Position numbers and translations under genes: made by a program | Shown: positions 18,114 through 26,944 of the stretch, in pieces | Numbering within the stretch: position 1 is the stretch's first letter | Layout: every line of letters begins with the position of its first letter | Assembly (NCBI RefSeq): GCF_001421485.1 | Contig: NZ_LMKK01000004.1 | Location: forward strand, 248,001 to 312,000 | Source: Agreia sp. Leaf210 | GTDB taxonomy: Bacteria; Actinomycetota; Actinomycetes; Actinomycetales; Microbacteriaceae | Length of the DNA stretch: 64,000 nt | Direction: 5' to 3' | The notes under the pieces: generated by a model | Database searches by the model: none | What the model was told of the DNA's origin: nothing | Seen by the model: the letters and a program-made list of their open reading frames with translations, nothing else

Positions 18114-18953
18114 TCAGCGCTCGTCGAGAAAGTGCAGGATCGCGCGGGAGGTCTCGTCAGGTGCGCTCACCTGCGGCACGTGCCCCTCCGCCTCGAGAAC
18201 GACGACCGACGCGCGGGGCATGTGATTCTGCATGTACTCGCCCACGTGGAGTGGGGCGAGGGAATCGTTCGTGCACTGCACGATGAGGGTGGGCACGTCG
18301 ACGCGTGGAAGCAGGGGGCGCACATCCGACAGGAAGGCGACCCGGGCGAACGTGCGCATCACGCGAGGGTCGACCTGGCAGAAGCTCTGCTCCAGTTGCT
18401 CGGTAAACTCCGGCACAGCCGGATTCTTCATGATCACCGGGGCCATCATCGCGGCCCAAGCAAGATGGTTGTCATCGAGCGAGTCCATGAGGCCGTCGAT
18501 GTCTTCCCGGGTGAATCCGCCCTCGTACCCCGTCTCGTCGTCGTCGATGTACGACGGAGTCGGCGCGAGGAGGACGAGATCGCGGAAGACCTCGGGAGAC
18601 TTCACCGCGGCGGCGATGGCCAAAAGCGCCGAGAAGCTGTGCGCGACCAAGGTCACGTCGCTGAGCTGCAATGCGTCGCAGAGCTCCAGGAGATCGTCGA
18701 CATACTGATCGAGCGTCGAGTACTTGACGGCGTCGTAGTCGGCGAGCGATGACCTGCCCGACCCCACGTGATCGAACAGAACGATGCGGAATCGCCCTTC
18801 GAAGTAGGGCAACAGCCGGGAGTACATGGTCTGGTCGCAGCCGAAACCATGCGCGAACACCAGGAGCGGTGCGTCATCGGGGCCGGAGATGTGCACATTG
18901 TTGCGTGCCATCACCTCGGCCGCGCGAGCCGAAGCGTTACGCGTGAGTGCCAT
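18114..18953 (-). CDS. RsbQ-like alpha/beta hydrolase
   Basis: ATG 18953 with AAGGTGGAG upstream; 279 residues, close to Bacillus RsbQ. Key elements: an N-terminal NNVHISG strand, FAHGFGCDQTMY (oxyanion region), nucleophile Ser in VAHSFSALLA, Asp in NDSLAP and His in AEGHVPQ. RsbQ activates the PAS-domain phosphatase RsbP in the sigma-B stress pathway and belongs to the same broad family as the plant karrikin/strigolactone receptors. Here the next gene, 2 bp away, encodes a PAS-GGDEF-EAL protein, so the same hydrolase-PAS sensing pair may drive a c-di-GMP output. No signal peptide is present. Confidence 0.88.
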   Translation of the reverse strand: MALTRNASARAAEVMARNNVHISGPDDAPLLVFAHGFGCDQTMYSRLLPYFEGRFRIVLFDHVGSGRSSLADYDAVKYSTLDQYVDDLLELCDALQLSDVTLVAHSFSALLAIAAAVKSPEVFRDLVLLAPTPSYIDDDETGYEGGFTREDIDGLMDSLDDNHLAWAAMMAPVIMKNPAVPEFTEQLEQSFCQVDPRVMRTFARVAFLSDVRPLLPRVDVPTLIVQCTNDSLAPLHVGEYMQNHMPRASVVVLEAEGHVPQVSAPDETSRAILHFLDER

Positions 18954-19147
18954 AAACTCCACCTTCGCACATGCGAGGCGCCCAAAGAGGGCTTGACGGC
19001 TGCCTGTCAATGGCATTGCAGCTCGAGAAGAAGTCGCGTGTACTCGGAGACGTCCGAGTCCGATCCGTCGCCGCGACGGCTCCGAATAGACCCGAGACAT
19101 ATCTTTCTCACGAATTCGGATCACCGCACCATGGAAACATCCCCGCG

Positions 19148-21340
19148 ATGGAACTGACCGCCGCCCTCGACCGTCTTCGTCGAACTCCGTTTCTCCTCGA
19201 CGTCGTGCGTGCCGCCGATGATCTCGCGCTGACCGCGTCGCGCGCGGGCGGTCGCCAGGCCGTCGGCATCCTGCGTCGAGCGATCGACGACGAGCAGAAC
19301 CAGCTCGTGGCGATCGCCGCGGTGCACGCCCTCGGTCGGGTCTTCGACGACGAGGCCGACGACGCCCTGTCCGAGCTGCTGTCGAGCGATCGCGCGTTTC
19401 TGAGAGAGCACGCCGCCTGGGCCTTCGGCAGCAGGCTCCCGCGACTGGATGCCGTCTCGCGTCTCGTGGGCTGCGTCGTGCAGGCGGGCTTCACCGGCAT
19501 GCTCGCCCAGCGCACGCTCCAGCAGTGGGCAGTCTCGGCTCCGGATCAGATCGCACTGGCGCTCGAGGGTGCTCTCGTCGCCGAACGCGAAGTGGGCGCT
19601 CGCACCCGGGTCGTCGAAACTCTCGGCCTGGTCTCCGGCCGAGTGGCCGGACGCGCCCTGCGCGAACTGGCTGCGGACTCTACGGAGCCCGACGATGTTC
19701 GCATCGCCGCGATCGCTGGCCTGGGCGACCGACGCGGCGACGAGCGTGGCTTGAGCCTCGTCCGCGAACTCGCCTCCATCGACAGCGATGCCGGAGCGAG
19801 CGGTTCGCGAGCGATCGCCGACGCAGCCCGACTGGCCCTGATCGATCTGGGCGACTCGCCCGCCGCCATCCGACTCGGCGACGGGCTCACCGTGGCGCAA
19901 CTGTTTCTGCACGCCGACATCGACCGCGGGCTCACTCGCGCGGGCGCCGGCGACAACGGGGGAGTGGCCACACTCCTCGTGCGTCTCGGTGACGCCCTGG
20001 CGAATCTCGACGGCATCGAGCGCGTTCTGACCATGTCTCGCGGAGACGCCGGCGCCGCGGCCGACAGCCTGCTCGACCTTGCGGCGCGCACGGGTGCCGA
20101 CCACGACTTCGTTCCCGTTCCCCTGCTCTCAGAGCCCAGCCCGCAGGCCCGCTCCTGGCACACCAGGGTCGCGGCCGAACGCGGCATCCGTCGCGCTCTC
20201 ATCGCGCTCGGCCCCGTCGACGTGCTGCATCTTCGGATGGCCGATGTCGGCAGCATGGCCGCGTCGAGCGTGGCCCGCGAGTTGAACATCCCCGTTGTCT
20301 TCACCCTGGCGCCTGATCCGCACGGCGTCATCCGCGCACTCGACGTCGCCGGTTCGCTGACGGCCGTCAACTTCGGCGACGTCGATGAGCACGAGCACTA
20401 CTGGTTCCGGCATCGCCTCGTTTCGCGGCTGGCAGCTGACGCCGAGCACACCGTGCTGTTTCCGCGGCCCGCCGTGCGCGACGAGCTGCAGGAGCTGCTC
20501 GGCATCGACATCGACGAGTCGCCCGAGCAGTACACCGTGGTGCCCGAGGGAATCGACCTCGTCACCATCGACGATGCCCTCCTCGAGGTCGAAGCACGCA
20601 ACGGCACCCGTGCGGCCGACGAGCACGAAGCCATCGATGAGCTCGATGCGCTGATCGGCGCGCTGCCGGAGCACCGTCGGGGTCTGCCGATCGCTCTCAG
20701 CGTGGGCCGTCTGCACCGGGTGAAGGGCATGGCCACCATTGTCGAGGCCTGGGCCACGGATCCCGCCCTGTTCGAACGCTGCAACCTCGTGATCGTCGGC
20801 GGAGACCTGGTGGCACCCTCGGCCGACGAGCAGTCGCAGCTCGACGCCATCGACGGGGTGTTGCGTGAGAACCCGCGGGCCGCCGACGGCCTCGTTCTCG
20901 CCGGGCATCGCCCCAACGACGTCGTCTCCCGCTGGCTCGCGGTGACCCGCCTCGGATCAGGGGACGTCATCGGCGCCTCCGGCATCTACGTGTGCGGCAG
21001 CCTGAAAGAGGAGTTCGGCATCGCGATTCTCGAGGCCCTCGCGGCAGGACTCGTCGTGGTGACGCCCGATGCGGGAGGACCCGCGACATATGTCGACGAC
21101 GGCGTCACCGGCATCCTGGTCGACACCGGATCGGCGACGGGAGTGCGTCGGGGAATGACCGAGGCTCTGCAGATCGCCGCACGCGACGACGCTGCTCGGG
21201 TCGACGCGGCCCGCGGCATCGTTCGGGAGCGGTTCACGGTGCAGGCCATGGCCACGGCTCTGGAGCGCGTGTACATCGGCGTGGCCGAGAAGAGGCGCCT
21301 CGAGGGTATGTCTCTGTCGAGCACGGGCAACGCGTCGTGA
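19148..21340 (+). CDS. HEAT-repeat protein fused to GT4 glycosyltransferase
   Basis: A 730-residue protein; ATG 19148 is the first good start next to the family-like sequence. Residues 1-250 are helical HEAT-type repeats (VAIAAVHALGRVFDDEADDA, then VRIAAIAGLGDRRGDE). Residues about 255-720 form a GT-B fold glycosyltransferase of family 4: DNGGVATLLVRLGDAL in the acceptor half, VPEGIDL, SVGRLHRVKG, VIVGGD, and the donor-site EEFGIAILEALAAG with PDAGGPATYVDDG. A nucleotide-sugar donor is expected. The stop overlaps the GT1 gene start (GTGA). The acceptor is unknown. Divergent from the hydrolase gene; the 194-bp gap shows no clear promoter boxes. Confidence 0.85.
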   Translation: MELTAALDRLRRTPFLLDVVRAADDLALTASRAGGRQAVGILRRAIDDEQNQLVAIAAVHALGRVFDDEADDALSELLSSDRAFLREHAAWAFGSRLPRLDAVSRLVGCVVQAGFTGMLAQRTLQQWAVSAPDQIALALEGALVAEREVGARTRVVETLGLVSGRVAGRALRELAADSTEPDDVRIAAIAGLGDRRGDERGLSLVRELASIDSDAGASGSRAIADAARLALIDLGDSPAAIRLGDGLTVAQLFLHADIDRGLTRAGAGDNGGVATLLVRLGDALANLDGIERVLTMSRGDAGAAADSLLDLAARTGADHDFVPVPLLSEPSPQARSWHTRVAAERGIRRALIALGPVDVLHLRMADVGSMAASSVARELNIPVVFTLAPDPHGVIRALDVAGSLTAVNFGDVDEHEHYWFRHRLVSRLAADAEHTVLFPRPAVRDELQELLGIDIDESPEQYTVVPEGIDLVTIDDALLEVEARNGTRAADEHEAIDELDALIGALPEHRRGLPIALSVGRLHRVKGMATIVEAWATDPALFERCNLVIVGGDLVAPSADEQSQLDAIDGVLRENPRAADGLVLAGHRPNDVVSRWLAVTRLGSGDVIGASGIYVCGSLKEEFGIAILEALAAGLVVVTPDAGGPATYVDDGVTGILVDTGSATGVRRGMTEALQIAARDDAARVDAARGIVRERFTVQAMATALERVYIGVAEKRRLEGMSLSSTGNAS

Positions 21341-22632
21341 CTCTGCTGGTCATCAGCCCTGACTACGCCTCGCACCTGCTGCCGCTCGCGACGCTGGCCA
21401 CGGCCTGGCGCGACAGGGGAGACGACGTGGTCGTCGCATCCGGGCCTGCCACCTCGTCGATCGTCTCGTCGTTCGGCTTTCGCGGCACGGAGTTGCGGCT
21501 CGGCCGCGGCTCCAATCCCGGAACGATCCGCGCCGAGGAGCAGCCCGAGGGCGAAGACGACTCCCTGCGAGGGTTCTTCGACGCCACCCGGAGGGGACTC
21601 GTCGACACCCTCGCCTATCAGGCGTCTCAGCGCACGACCGATCTGCTCTGGCAGCCGCTCGACACGGCGAGCGCTGTTCTGAAGATCGTCGACGATGTGA
21701 AACCGGATGCGGTGATCGTCGATCACCTCGCCTTTACGGCCCGGCTCGCACTGCAGGCCGCTGGCGTGCGTCACGCCGATGTCGTGCTCGGCCACCCGAC
21801 GGCGCTACCCATAGCCGGTGAGGTATATGGGCATCCGACCTCGTGGCCTCGAGCCTTCGAGCCGGATCGAGACGCGCTCGAGCGCCTGCGCGCGAGCTGC
21901 GTGCGCGTGCGCGATCGCTTCACCGAACAGTGGAACGAGGCGCTGGCCGTGTTGAATGCCGGCGCGGCTCCGTCGCAGGACGCCTTCGCCGAGCACGGCG
22001 ACACTCTGCTGCTCAACTACCCCGGTCAACTGCACGCCCCCGAACGTACGGCTCTGCTTCCCACCCATGCCTTTCTCGGCTCCGCCGTGCGCGACGAGCC
22101 CATCGACCCCGAGATCGATGCCTGGCTCAGCCGGGGAGGCGCACCGATCGTCTACGTGAGCTTCGGCAGCTTCCTCTCTGTTCGCGCCGATGTCTTGGCG
22201 CGGGTGGCGGATGCGCTGAAGCCGCTCGACGTACGTGTGGCGTTGGCCGTCGGTTCGGCCGACCGCGAGGAGCTGGGCGAGCTGCCCGACACCTGGCTCG
22301 TGCGAGAGTTCCTGCCGCAGGTCACCATCCTGAAGCACGCCGTGCTCGCGGTGACGCACGGCGGCAACAACAGCGTCACCGAGGCGGCCACCGCCGGGGT
22401 ACCAATGCTGGTGCTGCCCTTCTCGACAGACCAGTTCGCGGGAGCCGAAGCCATCGAGACACGCGGCTACGGCCTCGCACTCGCCCCCAACACGGCATCG
22501 GTCGACGAACTGCGGTCTGCAGCAGCGTCGCTGCTCGCCGATACCGCGGTCGACGACCGCAGCCGCCTGCTGGGCGCCGAGTTGCGCGCTGTCCCCGGCC
22601 GAGACAGGGCGTACGAGGCGCTGTCGAGCTAG
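21337..22632 (+). CDS. GT1 family (UGT-like) glycosyltransferase
   Basis: GTG at 21337 overlaps the preceding TGA; 431 residues. The N-terminal half opens with LLVISPDYASHLLPLATLA, the acceptor-binding Rossmann fold of GT1 enzymes. The C-terminal donor motif reads LPQVTILKHAVLAVTHGGNN and continues with TEAATAGVPMLVLPFSTDQF. These enzymes usually transfer a sugar from a nucleotide donor to small hydrophobic acceptors or lipids. Coupling to the HEAT-GT4 gene suggests a two-step glycosylation, for example of a glycolipid or secondary metabolite; the acceptor cannot be told. Confidence 0.88.
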   Translation: MTLLVISPDYASHLLPLATLATAWRDRGDDVVVASGPATSSIVSSFGFRGTELRLGRGSNPGTIRAEEQPEGEDDSLRGFFDATRRGLVDTLAYQASQRTTDLLWQPLDTASAVLKIVDDVKPDAVIVDHLAFTARLALQAAGVRHADVVLGHPTALPIAGEVYGHPTSWPRAFEPDRDALERLRASCVRVRDRFTEQWNEALAVLNAGAAPSQDAFAEHGDTLLLNYPGQLHAPERTALLPTHAFLGSAVRDEPIDPEIDAWLSRGGAPIVYVSFGSFLSVRADVLARVADALKPLDVRVALAVGSADREELGELPDTWLVREFLPQVTILKHAVLAVTHGGNNSVTEAATAGVPMLVLPFSTDQFAGAEAIETRGYGLALAPNTASVDELRSAAASLLADTAVDDRSRLLGAELRAVPGRDRAYEALSS

Positions 22633-22656
22633 CCGGTGAACTGGAATACTGGGCGC

Positions 22657-23055
22657 ATGCGCAGATTCCTCGTCTCTCTGGTGGCCAACGCGATCGCCCT
22701 GTGGCTGACCACGCTCATCGTCACGGGCGTGACCGTCGACCCCTTCCAAGACGACACGATCGGCACGATTCTCTCGTTTCTGTTCGTGGCGCTGATCTTC
22801 GGTGTGGTGAACGGCATCGTCGGCACGGCAATCCGCGTCGTCGCGTTCCCCCTGTACATCCTCACCCTCGGCCTGATCTCCCTGGTGGTGAACGCCCTCC
22901 TGCTGATGCTGGCCGCGTGGTTCTCGCAGCTCTTCGGCTTCGGCCTGAATGTGGAGGGCTTCGGCTGGGCGGTGCTCGGTGCCCTCGTGCTCGCCATCCT
23001 CTCGGCGATCATCGGCTCGATTCTTCGCCCCCTCGCGGGCCGCGACAAGGACTGA
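22657..23055 (+). CDS. Small four-helix membrane protein, phage-holin-4-like family
   Basis: A 132-residue protein from ATG 22657 (GTG 22636 is an alternative). It has four hydrophobic segments and the family pattern VNGIVGTAIRVVAFPLYILT followed by LGLISLVVNALLL. It resembles the PF04020 group, which is widespread in bacterial chromosomes and named after a phage holin. Nothing phage-like is nearby, so this is a housekeeping membrane protein of unknown role. Confidence 0.82.
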   Translation: MRRFLVSLVANAIALWLTTLIVTGVTVDPFQDDTIGTILSFLFVALIFGVVNGIVGTAIRVVAFPLYILTLGLISLVVNALLLMLAAWFSQLFGFGLNVEGFGWAVLGALVLAILSAIIGSILRPLAGRDKD

Positions 23056-23098
23056 CGCCAGAGCGCGTCGCCCTGCGCCGACACGAGCGACCACGACT

Positions 23099-23132
23099 CG
23101 GCTCATCGGTCTACCCGGCTCATCGGTCTACC
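23099..23132. repeat. 17-bp tandem duplication across a stop codon
   Basis: CGGCTCATCGGTCTACC occurs twice in direct succession. The right copy contains the stop codon and last codons of the minus-strand hydrolase-like gene. It lies in the short gap between two convergent genes. Confidence 0.8.
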
Positions 23133-24562
23133 CGCTTGGCGCTGTACTCGGTCGCCGTGCCCGCCGCCGTGCCCGAGAGGAACGGCGCTGCATCGTCGAT
23201 GAATTTCTCCACCCTGCGATCTCGCGACGAGTCGATCAGCCCGGCCGTCTCTCGATAGGCACCGAGGTCGTGTGACGGAAACGCATCGCCTGTGGGAATA
23301 GGTGCATCGTCGTAGAGCGTGCGGCGAACGAGTACGCGATCGTCGCCCGATGCCGTGTCGAGGCCGCCGAGGGCCGGAACGAGATCTTCTGTATGCGCGA
23401 CCGCGAGCGTGGGGGCCGTGGTCTCGAGTTGACCCACCGGCGACCCCAGCGTCACGACACCCTGCACGTTGTAGTCGCCGGACTGCTCGAGTTGAACGGC
23501 GAGGAGACCGCCCTGCGAGTATCCGACTTCGAAGACGGGGTCACCGGGCTGGATACCCGCATCGCGCATCGCCTCGACCGCGGCACGGTACGAGGCGCCG
23601 TCACCCGCGCTCATCGACTCGATATTGCTCGTCATATCGAAGGCCTCACCCGCCGGCATCGCATTCATGTCGACGGTTCCGCCGAGGTAGACGATGTACG
23701 ACGGGTTGCCCTCGGCGTCGGCGTACTTCTCGATCTTGATCTGCGAACCGGTCGTGCTCGTGGCTGGCATGCGCGAGGCCAGCTCTGAGATGCTCGACGG
23801 CGCGGTGACCGACGAGGTCGCGACGCGGGTCGTTCTCACCGGCGTCTCGACGAGAGGGCTACGCCCCGCGCCGCGCGCCCCGGCCGCACCCGCCGCCCCG
23901 GCGGCGACGAGTACCAAGCCCGCTGCCTGCCTGATGCCGAAGAGGCCGAGCCCGTCGTCGCCGATGACAGCGCCGGCACCGGGAGGAACGCCGAGGAGGC
24001 CCGCGATGATGTCGTCGCTCGACGAGAAGAGCAGGCGCACGGCGGCCGTGACGGCCGGGTTGTTGGCGAGTTCCGGATGCTCGCGCATCCACTTCGCGAC
24101 GTCGGCCGGATTGGTCGAGGTGCCCGGCCTCAGGGCCAGACCCAGGAGGACACCCGAACCCGCCCCGGCGAGAAACGGTGCACCCGCCAGAAGGAGGAAA
24201 GGCGCAATGTGCCCGAGAACGTTGCCGACGACGCCGGAGGTCATTCGCATTCCGTCGACCATCGCGTTCTCGACCATGCCATAGGCTTCGGCAGCCAGCC
24301 GTAGAGAGAATTCGAGTTCACCGGCCGAGCGCGACGCATTCTCGAGATCGGCTGCGGCCTGCACCGCGAGGGCCGGCACAGTCGGCGCCTGAGCGGCGAC
24401 CAGCGGATCGAGGCAGAGGTGGAGCGCCCTCAGCCGTGTGGCCGCCGCGAGCGCCTCTGCCTCGATGAACCTGAGCCGAAAAGCGGTCGTCGCGATCTCG
24501 TCTGTCGACACCGCGAGGCTGCCTCCGCCCGACACGACGAGTTCTTCTGTGTCTGTGTTCAT
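23120..24562 (-). CDS. Helical N-terminal domain plus alpha/beta-hydrolase protein, partner of a WXG100-like protein
   Basis: 480 residues from ATG 24562. Residues 1-120 are helical and lack a signal peptide, like the N-terminal targeting domains of type VII secretion substrates. An Ala/Gly-rich, partly hydrophobic middle follows (LGHIAPFLLLAGAPFLAGAG, then GLVLVAAGAAGAAGARGAG). The C-terminal third looks like an alpha/beta hydrolase: IVYLGGTVD, nucleophile elbow EVGYSQGGLLA, GVVTLGSPVG, AHTEDLVPALGG and a His in FPSHDLGAY. The start overlaps the upstream WXG100-like gene (ATGA). An exported esterase- or lipase-like effector is plausible. Family name uncertain. Confidence 0.7.
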   Translation of the reverse strand: MNTDTEELVVSGGGSLAVSTDEIATTAFRLRFIEAEALAAATRLRALHLCLDPLVAAQAPTVPALAVQAAADLENASRSAGELEFSLRLAAEAYGMVENAMVDGMRMTSGVVGNVLGHIAPFLLLAGAPFLAGAGSGVLLGLALRPGTSTNPADVAKWMREHPELANNPAVTAAVRLLFSSSDDIIAGLLGVPPGAGAVIGDDGLGLFGIRQAAGLVLVAAGAAGAAGARGAGRSPLVETPVRTTRVATSSVTAPSSISELASRMPATSTTGSQIKIEKYADAEGNPSYIVYLGGTVDMNAMPAGEAFDMTSNIESMSAGDGASYRAAVEAMRDAGIQPGDPVFEVGYSQGGLLAVQLEQSGDYNVQGVVTLGSPVGQLETTAPTLAVAHTEDLVPALGGLDTASGDDRVLVRRTLYDDAPIPTGDAFPSHDLGAYRETAGLIDSSRDRRVEKFIDDAAPFLSGTAAGTATEYSAKRVDR

Positions 24563-24831
24563 GGCGTGGCGTCGAGCCTCTCGATGGCACCCGCGAGCAG
24601 GCCCGCGACATCGTCGAGGTGTGACGACACGCGACGAACGTCGGCTGCCACGTGGTCGCACCGCATATCGAACGACCGCCGAGCGAGACCCTGCCACCCC
24701 GGCGCATCGTCGCGTACGAAGGTGGGCAGCAGCTCGGTGCAGAGCTCGACGCTCAGTCTCTGCACGGCGGCCCTGTCGTGCTCGAGCGCGAGGCGCGCAT
24801 GGGTCGAGAGCGGGTTCGATTGATCTATCAC
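24559..24831 (-). CDS. WXG100-like small helical protein
   Basis: 90 residues from GTG 24831, all helical by eye, with no signal peptide. The central turn APGWQGLARRSFD resembles the W-x-G turn of WXG100/ESX proteins, and the length is right. It is coupled by ATGA to the hydrolase-like gene. Small WXG100-like partners commonly pair with the helical N-terminus of larger type VII substrates. The window also encodes an EccC-type ATPase near 35 kb that could export the pair. The assignment is by pattern only. Confidence 0.6.
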   Translation of the reverse strand: MIDQSNPLSTHARLALEHDRAAVQRLSVELCTELLPTFVRDDAPGWQGLARRSFDMRCDHVAADVRRVSSHLDDVAGLLAGAIERLDATP

Positions 24832-24944
24832 GCCACCAGTGTCGCCGCCGATCCCGGTCGCACCGCCGACCCGTCAGAGATCGGGGGAGTGCCGACGAGG
24901 AGACCACTGATGTGGAGGAGAGGAAACTGCACCAAGATAGAGTC

Positions 24945-25481
24945 ATGCCCCACGACGCCACCGAGATTCCCCCTGGGGTCTTCCGGGTCTGCATGGTCTG
25001 CACGGGCAACATCTGTCGTTCTCCCATGGCCGAGATCGTGTTGCGCGACCTCGTGCAGAAGGCCGGTCTCAGCCATCGCGTCTCGGTGACCAGTGCGGGA
25101 ACGGGCGACTGGCATGTAGGGGAGCAGGCCGACCCGCGCACCATCGACGCGCTGGCGGAACGCGGTTACGACGCATCCATGCACCGGGCCAAGCAGTTCG
25201 ACTCGTCGTCGTTCGACGCGCTCGATCTGATCATCGCCCTCGACCGCACTCACGAACGGGCGATCCGCTCTTGGGCGTCGAGCGACTCCGATAAGTCGAA
25301 GATCAGGCTGCTCACGAGCTTCGACACCGATCCGGGTCGCCAGCTCGACGTTCCAGACCCCTACTACGCCGACGCAGCGACCTTCGCGGCCGTGCTCGGC
25401 ACGATCGAACGCGCCTGTGCGGCGCTGTTCGCCCAGCTCGAGCCGGCGTTCCGCGCGCCGCAGACATCCACCCACGCCTGA
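24945..25481 (+). CDS. Low-molecular-weight protein tyrosine phosphatase
   Basis: 178 residues from ATG 24945. An in-frame GTG at 24912 has a better ribosome site (GAGGAG at 24897) and would add 11 residues. The active-site loop VCMVCTGNICRSPMAE (Cys and Arg of CX5R) is near the N-terminus, and the general acid Asp lies in VPDPYYAD near residue 140, the standard layout. It dephosphorylates phosphotyrosine proteins and in actinobacteria may be secreted or act on cell-envelope regulators. It stands alone ahead of purB. Confidence 0.93.
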   Translation: MPHDATEIPPGVFRVCMVCTGNICRSPMAEIVLRDLVQKAGLSHRVSVTSAGTGDWHVGEQADPRTIDALAERGYDASMHRAKQFDSSSFDALDLIIALDRTHERAIRSWASSDSDKSKIRLLTSFDTDPGRQLDVPDPYYADAATFAAVLGTIERACAALFAQLEPAFRAPQTSTHA

Positions 25482-25526
25482 CCGACGCGGCCGGACGGCC
25501 GCCCAGCACTGGAGTTACCCGAAACC

Positions 25527-26909
25527 ATGAGCGCTCTTTCCCCCCAGCCCCTCAGCCCCCTCGACGGCCGCTACGCGTCTGCCGTCTCTGAACTGGGAGA
25601 GTTTCTGTCGGAGGCCGGGCTCAACCGCGCCCGTATTCAGGTCGAGGTGGAATGGCTGATCTACCTCACCGATCACTCGCTCTTCGGATCGACGCCGATC
25701 GAGCTCGAGAAGCAGCGGCAGCTGCGCCAGCTGGCCCCGAACTTCGGAGACGACGAGGTCGCCGAGCTCGGCGCGCTCGAGTCGACCACGAAGCACGACG
25801 TCAAGGCGGTCGAGTACTACGTGCGTCGCCGACTCAGCGAACTGGGCCTGAACGACATCGCCGAGCTCACTCACTTCGCGGCCACCAGCGAAGACATCAA
25901 CAACCTCAGCTACGCGCTCGTCATCCGGGATGCCGTGACCGAGGTCTGGCTGCCGGCCTTCCGTGCGGTCATCGACGAGCTGCGCGCCCAGGCGGTGCAG
26001 TACCGCGACGACGCCATGCTCGCCCGCACCCACGGGCAGCCCGCTACGCCCACCACCATGGGCAAGGAGCTTGCCGTCACGGTGTACCGCCTCGAGCGCA
26101 TCCGCAAGCAGGTCGAGGCCGCCGAATACCTCGGCAAGTTCTCCGGAGCCACCGGCACGTTCGCGGCGCACCTCTCCGCCGAGGCCGACCTCGACTGGCA
26201 GGCGGTGTCGCGTGAGTTCGTGACCTCGCTCGGTCTCACCTGGAACCCCCTCACCACGCAGATCGAATCGCACGACTGGCAGGCCGAGCTCTACTCCCAG
26301 GTCGCCCACGGCAACCGCATCCTGCACAATCTGTGCACCGACGTGTGGACCTACATCTCGCTCGGCTACTTCACGCAGATCCCCGTCGCCGGCGCCACGG
26401 GCTCGTCGACCATGCCGCACAAGATCAACCCGATCAAGTTCGAGAACGCCGAGGCCAACCTCGAGCTGTCGAGCGCTCTTCTCGACTCGCTCGCGCAGAC
26501 CCTCGTCACCAGCCGCCTGCAGCGCGACCTCACCGATTCGACCACGCAACGCAACGTGGGCGTGGCCCTCGGCCACTCGCTGCTCGCCCTGTCGAACATC
26601 ACCGCGGGTCTCGGACAGATCTCGCTGAACCGCGAGCTGCTCGCTCAAGACCTCGACACCAACTGGGAGGTCCTGGCGGAGGCCATCCAGACCGTGGTGC
26701 GGGCCGAGATCACGGCGGGACGCTCGTCGATCACCGATCCGTATGCCCTGCTCAAGGACCTCACCCGCGGCAAGCGCATCGGGGCCACCGACCTGGCGAC
26801 CTTCGTCGAGGGCCTCGACATCGGCGACGCCGCCAAGCAGCGCCTCCTCGCGCTCACCCCGCACACCTATGTCGGAATCTCCTCGGCGCTGGTAGAGCAC
26901 ATCCTCTGA
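25527..26909 (+). CDS. purB: Adenylosuccinate lyase
   Basis: 460 residues, the usual length of the PurB branch that starts LSPLDGRYAS. It has the fumarase/aspartase superfamily signature SSTMPHKINPIKFENAEAN at about residue 293-311 and the catalytic His region ARTHGQPATPTTMGKE. It cleaves SAICAR and adenylosuccinate, releasing fumarate, in the de novo purine and AMP pathways. It is an ordinary cytosolic housekeeping gene, with GGAG 12 bp before the ATG. The downstream HEAT gene lies 35 bp away on the same strand. Confidence 0.97.
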   Translation: MSALSPQPLSPLDGRYASAVSELGEFLSEAGLNRARIQVEVEWLIYLTDHSLFGSTPIELEKQRQLRQLAPNFGDDEVAELGALESTTKHDVKAVEYYVRRRLSELGLNDIAELTHFAATSEDINNLSYALVIRDAVTEVWLPAFRAVIDELRAQAVQYRDDAMLARTHGQPATPTTMGKELAVTVYRLERIRKQVEAAEYLGKFSGATGTFAAHLSAEADLDWQAVSREFVTSLGLTWNPLTTQIESHDWQAELYSQVAHGNRILHNLCTDVWTYISLGYFTQIPVAGATGSSTMPHKINPIKFENAEANLELSSALLDSLAQTLVTSRLQRDLTDSTTQRNVGVALGHSLLALSNITAGLGQISLNRELLAQDLDTNWEVLAEAIQTVVRAEITAGRSSITDPYALLKDLTRGKRIGATDLATFVEGLDIGDAAKQRLLALTPHTYVGISSALVEHIL

Positions 26910-26944
26910 GCCCTCTCGGGCGCCCGCGGTAGCCTTGGTGTCTT

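Noticed and set aside
22657-23055. Prophage remnant suggested by a holin-like protein
   Set aside because: This holin-like family is common in chromosomes and no other phage gene is nearby.
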